DNA of 64,000 nucleotides. Source: a virus. The notes beneath the pieces were generated by a model, which saw nothing but the letters and a program-made list of their open reading frames with translations, had not been told where the DNA came from and did no database searches. The translations under genes and the position numbers were made by a program. Shown here piece by piece: positions 7,975 through 15,771 of this stretch. Position 1 is the stretch's first letter, and each line of letters opens with the position of its first letter. The DNA lies in the IMG/VR virus record IMGVR_UViG_3300031997_000001, positions 171,459 through 235,458 of that record; one strand, given 5' to 3'.

Positions 7975-8315
7975 TAGGCCTCCAATACGCGGCCACCCAC
8001 CTGACCGAACGGGGCTGACCGCGACGGCATCGAAGTAAGGGTGAAATTCACATCCACCTTCACGACCTCGCACAGGTCCACGTAGGCCTGGCGCTTGGCC
8101 TTCTTTTGCTCCCAAGTGAGACGGTAAGCCTGAATCCCGTATGGAGTGGCGCCTGCGGCAAAGATGGCTGCACGAGCCGACTCCTCACCCTTGTATTGTC
8201 TGGCGTCCCAGAGGTCGGACACCCACCCAGATGCGTCCTGGCACCCGACGTCGGCCGTCTTGGGAAGCCAGCGCTTGGATGGCTTGTGCCGGACCATGAA
8301 TACCGTGGTCTTCAC
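7974..8315 (-). CDS. Hypothetical protein
   Basis: A 113-residue basic protein. GTG at 8315 has GGAGGAGGG upstream and overlaps the previous stop (GTGA). The part from GWVSDLWDARQYKGEESARA to YRLTWEQ looks like a small alpha/beta fold. Function unknown. Confidence 0.68.
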   Translation of the reverse strand: MKTTVFMVRHKPSKRWLPKTADVGCQDASGWVSDLWDARQYKGEESARAAIFAAGATPYGIQAYRLTWEQKKAKRQAYVDLCEVVKVDVNFTLTSMPSRSAPFGQVGGRVLEA

Positions 8316-8884
8316 CGTCCCTCCTCCACGGACACGATCTCGATGTCGACGCCTTGGAAGCCCAGTGCCTCGATCTGCTCGCCTGCCTGTTTCATGGCCT
8401 TCGTCTCGGCGTCCGCGCAGGACTGGGCCTTGAGGCATACGGCCTTCGTGCCGCCGGTCAGCACTAGCTCGACGTGGAATTTCTTCTCCACTTGTGGAAC
8501 GCACGGCGTCTCGGGTGTGAAGTGCCGGGTCAGGATCTCCCTGATGTCGGCAACGTCCCATTCGCCGTCTCGGTGGACGGGAGCGACAAGCGCCTTGATC
8601 TCGCGGGCGGCGGCTTCATGCGGTGTCAGGCAATTGGAGCCGATCTGTTGGTCCGCGTACAGCCATGGCCTTGATGCGCACGTCTCGATGTCGAGAGTTT
8701 CGATGATCTGCAGGGCCTCCGCCACCGCAGGGTTGAATTCCAGCTCTGGCAAGCCTCCGCCATCGGGAACCTGTACCGGCCCATCCGCCCATTCCTCTCC
8801 GGGTTTTCCTGCGACGAGCCAGACGAGGCGGAGGAGCCGTTCGTCCAGGACCTTCCGCTTGGGATTCAGGATCTTGTTTGTCAT
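8312..8884 (-). CDS. Hypothetical protein
   Basis: A 190-residue protein with a helical N-terminal part and a C-terminal alpha/beta domain (FHVELVLTGGTKAVCLKAQS, then ADAETKAMKQAGEQIEALGF). The start overlaps the DUF2997-like stop as TGATG. No family recognised. Confidence 0.7.
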   Translation of the reverse strand: MTNKILNPKRKVLDERLLRLVWLVAGKPGEEWADGPVQVPDGGGLPELEFNPAVAEALQIIETLDIETCASRPWLYADQQIGSNCLTPHEAAAREIKALVAPVHRDGEWDVADIREILTRHFTPETPCVPQVEKKFHVELVLTGGTKAVCLKAQSCADAETKAMKQAGEQIEALGFQGVDIEIVSVEEGR

Positions 8885-9075
8885 CAGTGTCCCAGTTTCT
8901 GCTGGTTGTTGGCCTGCGGCTGCTGGTAGAACTCGCTGGTCTTCTGGTCGTCCTTGACCGTGCCCAGCGCGTTCTCCAGCGTCTTGGTCGCGTCCTTGCA
9001 GGCGGTGCCCTTGAGCCCGTCGACCGAGATCTTGAGGCCGCCCTTGTTGTCGATGATCAGCGTGATCGTGTGCAT
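8884..9075 (-). CDS. DUF2997-like small protein (copy 2)
   Basis: A 63-residue protein matching DUF2997: strand-turn-strand (HTITLIIDNKGGLKISVDG), then GTACKDATKTLENALG and a Gln/Asn-rich tail. It follows the DUF1257 gene at 9106-9561, the usual pairing. AGGAG lies upstream of the ATG. Confidence 0.82.
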   Translation of the reverse strand: MHTITLIIDNKGGLKISVDGLKGTACKDATKTLENALGTVKDDQKTSEFYQQPQANNQQKLGH

Positions 9076-9105
9076 CGGTCAGGCTCCTGTGCTGGGGGAA
9101 GTCGC

Positions 9106-9561
9106 CTAGTACTTGACGAACTGGAGCTTGACCTCGCCCGTCGGGAGCTTGGTCTGCGTGCAGGTGTAGCCCTGGGCCGTCATTTTCTTCTTGGCCACCT
9201 CGGCGACGTACCCCTTCACGATGTTGCTGCAATTGTCCCCGGCCAGCGCCTGCAGTCCGTGTCCGCCGGCGTAGAAGTCCCAGACCAGCACGTGGCCTTT
9301 CCCGTTGGGGTTCTTGCAGACGCCGATCTCGTACGCCTGCGAGTTGCCGGGGACGCCGATGGCGTGCTCGCACTTGCCGTAGTCCTCGGGCTTGATCCCG
9401 TGGTGGTAGGCGGCGTTCGCCCCGTGGTAGTCGTTGACCCACGAACCGTACCACTTGTGATGCTTCTGGCCTTCCTTCCACTGGAGGCCCGACGCCTTGA
9501 CCGCCTTCTTGAGGGCTTCCAGATCGAGCACGTCCAACTCGAGTCGAGCGACATGAGACAT
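9106..9561 (-). CDS. DUF1257 (Ycf35) family protein
   Basis: A 151-residue protein with the DUF1257 layout: N-terminal SHVARLELDVLDLEALKKAV, a central aromatic and His-rich portion (HKWYGSWVNDYHG), a conserved middle (YEIGVCKNPNGKGHVLVWDF) and a final strand (GEVKLQFVKY). Ycf35/DUF1257 is conserved in cyanobacteria and plastids with unknown biochemical role. It is next to a DUF2997 gene and 1.7 kb from a Ycf46-like ATPase. Start has AAGGAGG and abuts the upstream stop. Confidence 0.83.
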   Translation of the reverse strand: MSHVARLELDVLDLEALKKAVKASGLQWKEGQKHHKWYGSWVNDYHGANAAYHHGIKPEDYGKCEHAIGVPGNSQAYEIGVCKNPNGKGHVLVWDFYAGGHGLQALAGDNCSNIVKGYVAEVAKKKMTAQGYTCTQTKLPTGEVKLQFVKY

Positions 9562-9822
9562 TTAGGCCTCCTTGGGGAACGGGATGTTGTGCTTGACGAG
9601 CCAGGCGTGCTCGATTGCGAGCGCCTTCGCCCGGGTCCTGAACGGTCCGATTCGGGGGCCGCCGACCGGCTTGAGATTGACGACCCACCGGACTCCTGCC
9701 GGCTCGACGTGGCTGGCCCGCCGGATTTCGGCCTTCCCCAAGGAGAGAAGCGGGGTCAGCTCGTCGGCATAGACCATCCGCAGCGAGCCGTCGTTGCCGA
9801 TGACCATCTCATGCTTGGACAC
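9562..9822 (-). CDS. Hypothetical protein
   Basis: An 86-residue alpha/beta protein (GTG start, GGAGGG upstream). A short strand-rich first half is followed by RWVVNLKPVGG and a helix (RTRAKALAIEHAWLV). Function unknown. Confidence 0.68.
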   Translation of the reverse strand: MSKHEMVIGNDGSLRMVYADELTPLLSLGKAEIRRASHVEPAGVRWVVNLKPVGGPRIGPFRTRAKALAIEHAWLVKHNIPFPKEA

Positions 9823-9934
9823 TATCCCTCCTTAGTTGCTGCTTCCAAGCTTCTAGGCGCAGCTTGCCCTGCACACAGACGAATTTGTCGCCAACGCGCT
9901 TGACTTGAATTGGGGGCATCCCGTGGTACTTCAC
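9809..9934 (-). CDS. 41-residue ParB-N-like mini protein
   Basis: Very short coding region with GTG start behind GGAGGGGG and a GTGA overlap with the gene before. The core PPIQVKRVGDKFVCVQGKLR resembles the first strand pair of a ParB/sulfiredoxin-type N-terminal domain (PI-V-x-x-x-G then G-x-x-R), but the fold would be incomplete. Could be a fragment or an independent small protein. Confidence 0.55.
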   Translation of the reverse strand: MKYHGMPPIQVKRVGDKFVCVQGKLRLEAWKQQLRRDSVQA

Positions 9935-10296
9935 TTGTCCCCCTCCATGGTCAGGTCGTCGGCGGAGGCCTTCGCGTCCGCCAGCGCGCTGCGGATGGGA
10001 CCGTTCGGGTCGCTCGGCTCCACTGCGTCCTCTCCCAAGAGGATCCGCTGGCCCAGGTTCCCGAGGGTCTGGAACAGCGGCAGGCCGAGGCACTTCTCGA
10101 TGACCGCCTTGCCGACGTCCTTGCGCAGCTTCTCGGGAAGCGTGTCCTGTCGGATGTAGATGATCTTCTTCTTTTCCTCACCGGGGGAGGTGCTGACCTC
10201 CATGGTGATGAATTCCGGCGCTCCCGGTTCCAGGACCGAGGCGGTCTCGTTCAGGGTCGGGAGACGACGGAACTTCGGCGGAACGCGTTTGGGCAT
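9931..10296 (-). CDS. Hypothetical protein
   Basis: A 121-residue protein with a basic start (MPKRVPPKFRRLPTLNETAS) and a helical acidic C-terminal half. SD GGAGG. No family recognised. Confidence 0.65.
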   Translation of the reverse strand: MPKRVPPKFRRLPTLNETASVLEPGAPEFITMEVSTSPGEEKKKIIYIRQDTLPEKLRKDVGKAVIEKCLGLPLFQTLGNLGQRILLGEDAVEPSDPNGPIRSALADAKASADDLTMEGDK

Positions 10297-10304
10297 CTGG
10301 CCTC

Positions 10305-10547
10305 CTAGGTGGCATGAATCACGACGGACCAGGCCTTCCTTACCTCAAGACTGGAGAAGTAGAAGCAGTCGCTTCCACCCACGCGCTCGAGGGACTTCAC
10401 GACGAGCGATTTGTACAACTCCATTGAGCGGAGTGCGGCTAACGCGTCCTCCGGGCTGGATGTCTTGGACTTGACCTGGATGGCGATATGGACCGTAGAT
10501 CCAGACGCCAGTGTGATGCGCCAGATGTCGCAGTGCTTGTCTTCCAT
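10305..10547 (-). CDS. Hypothetical protein
   Basis: An 80-residue alpha/beta protein (MEDKHCDIWRITLASGSTVH). ATG at 10547 is preferred to TTG at 10559 because GAGGAC lies before it. It ends with SSLEVRKAWSVVIHAT. Function unknown. Confidence 0.65.
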   Translation of the reverse strand: MEDKHCDIWRITLASGSTVHIAIQVKSKTSSPEDALAALRSMELYKSLVVKSLERVGGSDCFYFSSLEVRKAWSVVIHAT

Positions 10548-10555
10548 GGCTGTCC

Positions 10556-10963
10556 TCAATTCACGAGGGACTGGGCGCGCTTCAGGAGTTCCTCATCCTG
10601 GGCGACCTGTCCAAGCGACTGCATGATCTCCTGCGTCGGCGGGCTGCCTTCGTCCTTGGCCTTGGCGATGAGAGCCTTCGCCTCGGCGACGTGCTGGTCG
10701 AACCTCACCTTGAGCTTGGCCACGTCCTCCGGGCTGGGCGGACACACGAGACTCGCGTACCGGGAGGGAACGAGAGAGGGGACGACGGTAGCGAAGATGT
10801 TGCCGCCGCCCAGGATCTTCCCCAGCTCCCCCAGCATGCCTTTGATCTCCAAAGGCGATGGCATTCCCTCGGGCTCCTCGCCGCCCCCGAAGGCGCCCCC
10901 GTATTCGCCGTTGGGGTCAGGCCCCTCGAACTCTTCTGGCTCGTCCGGATCTTCCATGTTCAT
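10556..10963 (-). CDS. Acidic hypothetical protein with helical C-terminus
   Basis: A 135-residue protein. Residues 1-35 are very acidic and Gly-rich (EDPDEPEEFEGPDPNGEYGG). The rest is helical with coiled-coil character (DVAKLKVRFDQHVAEAKALI). First gene behind the strong promoter at 10982-11011, with AGGAG before its ATG. Confidence 0.7.
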   Translation of the reverse strand: MNMEDPDEPEEFEGPDPNGEYGGAFGGGEEPEGMPSPLEIKGMLGELGKILGGGNIFATVVPSLVPSRYASLVCPPSPEDVAKLKVRFDQHVAEAKALIAKAKDEGSPPTQEIMQSLGQVAQDEELLKRAQSLVN

Positions 10964-10981
10964 ATACGTTCTCCTAGGAAC

Positions 10982-11011
10982 AGTATATCAGGGAGGGAAA
11001 TCCCCTGTCAA
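10982..11011 (-). promoter_or_regulatory. Sigma-70-type promoter
   Basis: On the minus strand: TTGACA (11011-11006), an 18-base spacer, TATACT (10987-10982), near-consensus. The spacer end CTCCCTGATA is shared with the promoter at 13917-13946. It would drive the genes from 10963 leftwards. Confidence 0.85.
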
Positions 11012-11018
11012 CTATTCC

Positions 11019-11417
11019 TCAGTACGAGCAGTATAGGACAAGCCATACCCCGAACGTCCCCTTGAGTTCCCATTCCTCGGACCTTTTCAGCATGAAGGCC
11101 CGCACGGAGTCGAGGGTGGATGGGTTGTACAGGAACGGTCCATCACTCCTGACCTCTGCCACCTGCTTGCCGACGATCACTTCGTCGCCTTCGGAATCTC
11201 CGACCGGGTAGACGCGGTATCCCAAGTATTCGCCGTCGTCTTCATTGTAGCCCTTGACGGGGCGGGGTTCTGTTGTCCACGATTGCTTCCCGCATTCCGG
11301 ACAGAACTTCGCCCCCTTCTTCGGATGGGCGCATCCGGACACCTTCCGCTCCGGCATCAAATCGGAACGCTTGACCTTGATGCCGCAGATTAGCCAAGTC
11401 GTATAGTCCACGCTCAT
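11019..11417 (-). CDS. Zinc-binding hypothetical protein
   Basis: A 132-residue protein with Cys/His pairs (CAHPKKGAKFCPECG) that look like a zinc ribbon and a beta-rich C-terminal half. Its start lies just after the next gene's end. Function unknown. Confidence 0.68.
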   Translation of the reverse strand: MSVDYTTWLICGIKVKRSDLMPERKVSGCAHPKKGAKFCPECGKQSWTTEPRPVKGYNEDDGEYLGYRVYPVGDSEGDEVIVGKQVAEVRSDGPFLYNPSTLDSVRAFMLKRSEEWELKGTFGVWLVLYCSY

Positions 11418-11430
11418 GGACTCTCCTTGG

Positions 11431-11952
11431 TCATGCTTTCATTCCCATTTGGAATCCCATGGGCGGACGCTTGATGCTGCCTTCCTCGTCCCCCTCCCCT
11501 TCCTTGTAGAAGATCGACCGGGTGCCGAGCTTCGTGGCGATGGGCAGTTTGATGCCGTCCCCGCCGTAGGAACTGCCGAACATGAACAGCCCCTCGCCGG
11601 GCTCCGTGGCTCCCAGCTCCCGATAACACTTCCCGTCCCAGACCAGCTCGATAGCCTCTCCCCACTCGATGCCCTTGAGCTTCTGGTCCCGGTCATAGCA
11701 ATAGTCGCGGAGCCAGACATTGGCGACGTCGATGTCAAGGTCCTTGTGGCGGGCGACGACCTCAAGGCTCTGGGATTCGGTCACGACGAGTTCCGTGTTG
11801 GGGAACAGGAACGTCGGCTTCCCGCCCACGAGGCGGGCGTTCAGGAACACGATCCTCGGGTTGCGGTCGGGCTCGACGGTTTGCCCATGCCACTCCCCCG
11901 ATCCATGGTCGATATTCTTCACGCGGGCCACGACTATGGTGAAAATGTCCAT
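11431..11952 (-). CDS. Hypothetical protein
   Basis: A 173-residue, beta-rich acidic protein (MDIFTIVVARVKNIDHGSGE). Its C-terminal half holds GEGLFMFGSSYGGDGIKLPI, weakly like SMI1/KNR4-type immunity domains, but too little is conserved to call it. ATG overlaps the upstream stop as TGATG. Confidence 0.68.
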   Translation of the reverse strand: MDIFTIVVARVKNIDHGSGEWHGQTVEPDRNPRIVFLNARLVGGKPTFLFPNTELVVTESQSLEVVARHKDLDIDVANVWLRDYCYDRDQKLKGIEWGEAIELVWDGKCYRELGATEPGEGLFMFGSSYGGDGIKLPIATKLGTRSIFYKEGEGDEEGSIKRPPMGFQMGMKA

Positions 11953-12140
11953 CAAACCCGGTCTCCTTCCACCACCTGCAGGAACTGGGCCTGCAGGTCT
12001 TTCTCGACCTGGGTCCAGTCCTTGGCGATCTCCTCGTCCGTCATTCCCTCTCTCTTGCAGACCTCGTAGTGCGTCTCCTTCAGATCAGGACTGCGCGGGA
12101 GGGGCGGGCGGAGCGACGGGCTGAGCGGGTACGTTCGCAT
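11952..12140 (-). CDS. Small hypothetical protein, start uncertain
   Basis: Protein-like from about LKETHYEVCKREGMTDEEIA to the stop at 11952. An AAGGAG at the LKE codons would serve a start further in, and GAGAGAGG precedes an internal ATG. The N-terminal 20 residues (Pro/Arg-rich) overlap the end of the next gene and may not be translated. Confidence 0.5.
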   Translation of the reverse strand: MRTYPLSPSLRPPLPRSPDLKETHYEVCKREGMTDEEIAKDWTQVEKDLQAQFLQVVEGDRV

Positions 12141-12741
12141 TCGGAGCCTCCTTCACGGGAGCGGGGGCGAGGGCCTGTGTGGGCTTCGCCTTGGGGATGA
12201 CGGTGACCGGACCCTTGGCGGGCTTCACAGTGACCGGGCGGTAATTGTGGTGCTCGACCTGCTCGGGCTTGGCCTTCTTGATGGGCTTGGGACTGGCCGT
12301 CGGGCCGCCGCCGACCCGCTTGTAGCCGCGGTCCATGAGCCGGGCGACCAGCTGGGCGTAGTCCTTAAACGCGAACACGCTGCCGGTCTTCCCCTGCTTG
12401 CCCAGGGAGGCGTTGTACGTGTTGAAGGCGCGGTACTTCTTGGTGATCCGGTTGACGATCACGTGGGCCTCTGCCTTCACGCCCTTGTGGTCGAACGCCA
12501 TCGGCTTCGACCAGCGCTCGCCGGCGATCGACTTGAAGTCGAACTTCGGGGTGCCGCTCACCTTCTGCGTCGCCATCTGTTCCTCCTTCTTGGATGAGAT
12601 GATCCGCGTGCAGTGGACGACCGCACGGGCGCCGCTCTTTATGTCTTCGACCTCGACCTGACTCCGGTCCCGCCGGACCTCGCGGAACAGCTCCGGCATC
12701 GCCTTCCCGTCAGGACCGACGACGCGAAACCCTTCGCGCAT
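12085..12741 (-). CDS. Hypothetical protein with possible internal start
   Basis: A 218-residue protein. Residues 1-50 look like a small SH3/KOW-type module (FRVVGPDGKAMPELFREV), 65-145 are a basic alpha/beta domain, and 150-218 a Pro/Ala/Lys-rich tail. AGGGAGGAGC lies before the first ATG. AAGGAGGAACAG also stands directly before an in-frame ATG at residue 56, so a shorter second product is possible. Function unknown. Confidence 0.68.
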   Translation of the reverse strand: MREGFRVVGPDGKAMPELFREVRRDRSQVEVEDIKSGARAVVHCTRIISSKKEEQMATQKVSGTPKFDFKSIAGERWSKPMAFDHKGVKAEAHVIVNRITKKYRAFNTYNASLGKQGKTGSVFAFKDYAQLVARLMDRGYKRVGGGPTASPKPIKKAKPEQVEHHNYRPVTVKPAKGPVTVIPKAKPTQALAPAPVKEAPNANVPAQPVAPPAPPAQS

Positions 12742-12994
12742 GCTCCTCCCTCCTTGGCACGATGCCGATCTGGATGTCCCTTCCCACGGTGCGGACCATG
12801 TGGAGCGCGTCCTCCAGCCTCTTGACTCCGTCGAGGGTGAGGACCGCGTGGATCGTCTCCGAGTGAGCCCTCCCGATCAGGCCGATGGTGACCATGTCGC
12901 CGACCTTCCTCGCCACGAGGTAGCGGGGCGACAGGAAGCCGTTGCGCTTGGCTTGCCTGACCTGGAGGACGACGAGCGTGTTGATCTTCAGCAT
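12710..12994 (-). CDS. Hypothetical protein
   Basis: A 94-residue basic beta-rich protein (MLKINTLVVLQVRQAKRNGF) with a helix (DGVKRLEDALHMVRTV) and an Arg-rich tail, partly overlapping the following gene. Function unknown. Confidence 0.65.
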   Translation of the reverse strand: MLKINTLVVLQVRQAKRNGFLSPRYLVARKVGDMVTIGLIGRAHSETIHAVLTLDGVKRLEDALHMVRTVGRDIQIGIVPRREEHARRVSRRRS

Positions 12995-13185
12995 GCCGTC
13001 TTCTCCTTCTCCTCCTCACTCATCTTCACCCAGGCCGAACCATCCCAACGGTAGACCAGCCCATCTACCGTCGCATTCAAGGCATCGTCCAACGTCGGGA
13101 AAGCAAAAGCCACCACCCCCCGGCTCCTGTCCTCGATGCCGAAATCGAAACCACCCACATGCTTCTGATTGACCAAATCCATCAT
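12988..13185 (-). CDS. Hypothetical protein
   Basis: A 65-residue protein with AAGGAG before ATG ATG. It contains FDFGIEDRSRGVVAFAFPTL and LVYRWDGSAWVKM, a pattern seen in small beta-sheet phage proteins. Function unknown. Confidence 0.65.
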   Translation of the reverse strand: MMDLVNQKHVGGFDFGIEDRSRGVVAFAFPTLDDALNATVDGLVYRWDGSAWVKMSEEEKEKTAC

Positions 13186-13214
13186 TATCTCCTTGAGTTG
13201 GCTGATCCCCTAAA

Positions 13215-13243
13215 GGCCCGCCGCCCGATGCGGACGGCGGGCC
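13215..13243 (-). terminator. GC-rich hairpin
   Basis: Perfect 9-bp stem GGCCCGCCG/CGGCGGGCC with an 11-base loop, eight bases after the stop of the 13251-13871 gene. Likely terminator or 3'-end stabiliser. Confidence 0.5.
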
Positions 13244-13250
13244 GTGTGGT

Positions 13251-13871
13251 TTACTTCGCCCGGAGCGAGGGCTTGGTGGGCTTGAGGATCCCCTGCTCGA
13301 GCAGGCCCTTGGCCTTCGCCTCGATCTTCTCGTCCATCACGATCCCGTGGTGGAGAGCCTCGGTCGGCACGTAATACTGCTCGACCACGAGGTAGTCCTT
13401 GAACTTGTCGATGCCGATGGCCTCGATGATCCGCTTCAGGCCGTCCGGGTCGTTGACCGCCTTCTCGCTGAGGCTGATCTCGGTGACCTTCTTGACCAGC
13501 TTGTCCATCTCGTCGCCGAAGGCCTTCTCCAGCGCGTCCTTGGCGTCGGTGGGGACCTTGCTGTACTTGTTCTGGGTGACCAGCAGCAGGGCCTCGTTGA
13601 GCACCACGGCGCTCTCGAACCGGCCGAGGGCGCGGAGTTCCTTGATGCGGGCGGCCAGGGCCTTGGGCATGATTTCCTCTTCCGCGGTCGCCTGCGCTGC
13701 CGCGGCGTTCTTGCTGTCCTGCTTGGCCTTCAGGAAGGCGGCCACGTCCTTGTCGATGCCGGGGACGGTGATCGTCGGGGTCTTGCTCTTCGACTTCGTC
13801 GCGGGCTTGTTGGCCGCGAGCCCGGCGAGCAGGTCGTTCACGTCGATGGTCTTGTCGGAGGTCTTCGCCAT
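13251..13871 (-). CDS. Helical hypothetical protein
   Basis: A 206-residue, mainly alpha-helical protein with a Lys/Ser/Ala-rich linker (about residues 20-35). The central part (AARIKELRALGRFESAVVLN) and a long acidic/basic helix dominate. First gene after the promoter at 13917-13946 and followed by a hairpin, so it is a monocistronic, strongly expressed early unit. Function unknown. Confidence 0.72.
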   Translation of the reverse strand: MAKTSDKTIDVNDLLAGLAANKPATKSKSKTPTITVPGIDKDVAAFLKAKQDSKNAAAAQATAEEEIMPKALAARIKELRALGRFESAVVLNEALLLVTQNKYSKVPTDAKDALEKAFGDEMDKLVKKVTEISLSEKAVNDPDGLKRIIEAIGIDKFKDYLVVEQYYVPTEALHHGIVMDEKIEAKAKGLLEQGILKPTKPSLRAK

Positions 13872-13916
13872 GGTCGCAACTCCTAGAAAGGGGTGGATGC
13901 TTCCGTCAACAGGCGT

Positions 13917-13946
13917 ATTCTATCAGGGAGCGTATCTTATTGTCAA
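13917..13946 (-). promoter_or_regulatory. Sigma-70-type promoter
   Basis: On the minus strand: TTGACA (13946-13941), 18-base spacer, TAGAAT (13922-13917). It shares the GCTCCCTGATA spacer end with the promoter at 10982. A GTATTTCAAA element lies immediately upstream. Confidence 0.85.
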
Positions 13947-14001
13947 TTATTTGAAATACAGTCTAGAATTCTCCTCAATTGGGGAATCTTGAGAATGGAG
14001 A

Positions 14002-14241
14002 CTACGCAGGGACGGCCTCGATGCAGTTGCGGGTCTTCTCGTCCATCCCGTACAGCTGGTCCCGCAAGGCCTTGATCATCTTCTCGACGTCCTCTTCCGA
14101 GAGCTCGTCAGGTTCGCCCATCATATGATCCCATATGTAGTCGGCCAGTGCGGGGATGAACTTCTTGTCCAGCTGCCTGACGCTCTGGACTTTGCCGGCC
14201 ATCATCTTGACGTCGCTGACGAACTGGTCAACCTTGGTCAT
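14002..14241 (-). CDS. Hypothetical protein
   Basis: A 79-residue helical protein (MTKVDQFVSDVKMMAGKVQS), ATG at 14241 behind AGGAGGAG. It ends upstream of the strong promoter. Function unknown. Confidence 0.68.
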   Translation of the reverse strand: MTKVDQFVSDVKMMAGKVQSVRQLDKKFIPALADYIWDHMMGEPDELSEEDVEKMIKALRDQLYGMDEKTRNCIEAVPA

Positions 14242-14251
14242 CAGGCTCCTC

Positions 14252-14674
14252 CTAGTCAGGACCCGTGGTGCTCGAGAGGAATGAGTCGCCGCCCTTCTTG
14301 TAGCTGTGCGTATGTCCCTTCCTGGAAGCCCCTCGTGCCAGAGGCTCGACCGCATCCAGCCGCTTCTGGAGTTCCTTGAGCCAGATCGCCAGCGGCAGGA
14401 TCTCGCCAGGAATCCGCTCGTTCGAGGAGGCGAGAGCGTGCTTGGTCGCGGCCAGCTCGTCCCGGAGCTTGGCACACTCGGCCTTGGTGACGGTCAGCTC
14501 CTTGAGCACTTCGGGTTGCTCGGACGGCAGCGTCTTCTCCATCTCCCGCTGCTCGCGCAGGACAGCTTGGAGCTGCGTATTGAGCTTGCTGATCTCCCGG
14601 TCCTTGCTCCCGTCATCGCAACCGAGGATCGTGAGCGGGATCAGCAGAATGACTAGAGAGAAGAGTCGGTTCAT
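14252..14674 (-). CDS. Phage lipoprotein with coiled coil
   Basis: Signal peptide MNRLFSLVILLIPLTILGCD with lipobox LTILGC, so lipidation at Cys19 and membrane anchoring are expected. A coiled coil follows (about 28-75). The C-terminal third ends in a Lys/His-rich and then disordered tail. Lysis spanin outer subunits (Rz1) are shorter and Pro-rich; superinfection-exclusion lipoproteins are another option. Function is not settled by the sequence. Confidence 0.8.
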   Translation of the reverse strand: MNRLFSLVILLIPLTILGCDDGSKDREISKLNTQLQAVLREQREMEKTLPSEQPEVLKELTVTKAECAKLRDELAATKHALASSNERIPGEILPLAIWLKELQKRLDAVEPLARGASRKGHTHSYKKGGDSFLSSTTGPD

Positions 14675-14687
14675 GATGCCTCCTGTG

Positions 14688-14966
14688 TTAGAGTTCCTGA
14701 AGGCCCAGATCCGGACCGCGACGGCTGGTCTCCTCCACGAGGACGGGCTTGGGCCGCGCCTTCTCCTCTTCCTGCTTGATCAGCTGCTTGAGCCCGTAGT
14801 TCACCTGCCGGAGCTCGTACTCGCTCTTGAGCTCGCCGTCCTTCACGGTGAGCCGGCGGGTCTCTGCGGCGATCGCCTTCCCCTTCCCGAGCCTGGCCAG
14901 GTTATCCATGACCTGGGTGATCAGCTCAAGTTGCTGATCCGTCGGGGCCTTGGTTGTCGCGTTCAT
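14688..14966 (-). CDS. Helical hypothetical protein
   Basis: A 92-residue helical protein (MNATTKAPTDQQLELITQVM) with a charged C-terminal helix. Start at 14966 overlaps the upstream stop as ATGA. It precedes the lipoprotein gene. Function unknown. Confidence 0.68.
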   Translation of the reverse strand: MNATTKAPTDQQLELITQVMDNLARLGKGKAIAAETRRLTVKDGELKSEYELRQVNYGLKQLIKQEEEKARPKPVLVEETSRRGPDLGLQEL

Positions 14967-15181
14967 GATTTCATCTCCCTGTGTTGCTTGCAGTGCTCGG
15001 CGCAGCAATACCCGCCATTGTGCGTGGTGAGCTTGTCGCATCCGGGCAGCGCACATTTCCTCGCTTCCCGCTCCTTCTTACGCAGGAAGGATGGGAGGCC
15101 GAAGATACCGGTGAGCCCGGCAAAGACCATCTTCGATTCGTGGCTCAAGAACCGCCATGTGCCACGGCACAGGCGCTCCAC
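14963..15181 (-). CDS. Small zinc-binding protein
   Basis: A 72-residue protein: a possible hydrophobic stretch (MVFAGLTGIFGLPSFL), then a basic segment and Cys/His pairs (CALPGC, CCAEHC) fitting one zinc site. GTG start with GAGGAAG upstream. Function unknown. Confidence 0.62.
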   Translation of the reverse strand: MERLCRGTWRFLSHESKMVFAGLTGIFGLPSFLRKKEREARKCALPGCDKLTTHNGGYCCAEHCKQHREMKS

Positions 15182-15191
15182 CAGATCTTCC

Positions 15192-15752
15192 TCATCCGAG
15201 GATCTCCTTGGCGAGGGCCTCGATGTTCTTGGTCTTCTGCTCCGTGGATACCGTCTGCTTGGTCGACTTCGCGCCTCTGCAGGCTACGCACAGCTTGACC
15301 TGGAAGAGGTCTGAGGTATGTACCAATCGCGCCGCCTTGCACTTGGCGCAGGTGATCTCGATGGTCCACTTCTTGGCGGCGGGCTGGTAGTAGAGCGTGC
15401 CCGCTTTCGCGTGCGGGTACTTCTTGAGCAGGGCTGCCTCGTCCGGCCCCTTGGTCTTGAGCGTCGGGATTCTGGGCTTCTTCGTCCCGTCCGGATTCCT
15501 GCTCTTCATCGCCCTCGCCGAGGCCGCATTGGTCTCCGACTTGGGCTTGAGCTTCTTGTTCTTGTCGACGATCGCCTTGACGATGGCGAGTCCCGGAGTC
15601 TTGACCGGCTTGGCTTGAGTCTGGCCCTCGGCGACGACCAGCACCGGCACGTCGGCCTTCGGCGGCTTCGGCTTGACCGGCTTGTCGATCAGCCTCTGGC
15701 CGAGGCCCAGGTTCTTCTCGAGCTGGCTCTGCAACGCTTCCATCTCGTCCAT
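15192..15752 (-). CDS. Zinc-ribbon family protein (YPH/SDL family, member 1)
   Basis: A 186-residue protein. A basic, Pro/Lys-rich, probably disordered N-terminal part (20-105) leads to the domain shared with the genes at 26010, 27328 and 28461: LLKKYPHAKAGTLYY, then CAKC, HTSDLFQVKLC and CVAC. Four cysteines in two pairs around a TSDLFQV strand suggest a zinc ribbon. Family name not recognised. Confidence 0.75.
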   Translation of the reverse strand: MDEMEALQSQLEKNLGLGQRLIDKPVKPKPPKADVPVLVVAEGQTQAKPVKTPGLAIVKAIVDKNKKLKPKSETNAASARAMKSRNPDGTKKPRIPTLKTKGPDEAALLKKYPHAKAGTLYYQPAAKKWTIEITCAKCKAARLVHTSDLFQVKLCVACRGAKSTKQTVSTEQKTKNIEALAKEILG

Positions 15753-15771
15753 ATTTGGCTCCTTGCCAGAT

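Noticed and set aside
9809-9934. Full ParB partition protein
   Set aside because: Only 41 residues; the core strands match but the HTH and catalytic parts are absent.
11431-11952. SMI1/KNR4 (SUKH) immunity protein
   Set aside because: Only a weak FMFGSSYGGDG similarity; the rest of the fold signature is absent.
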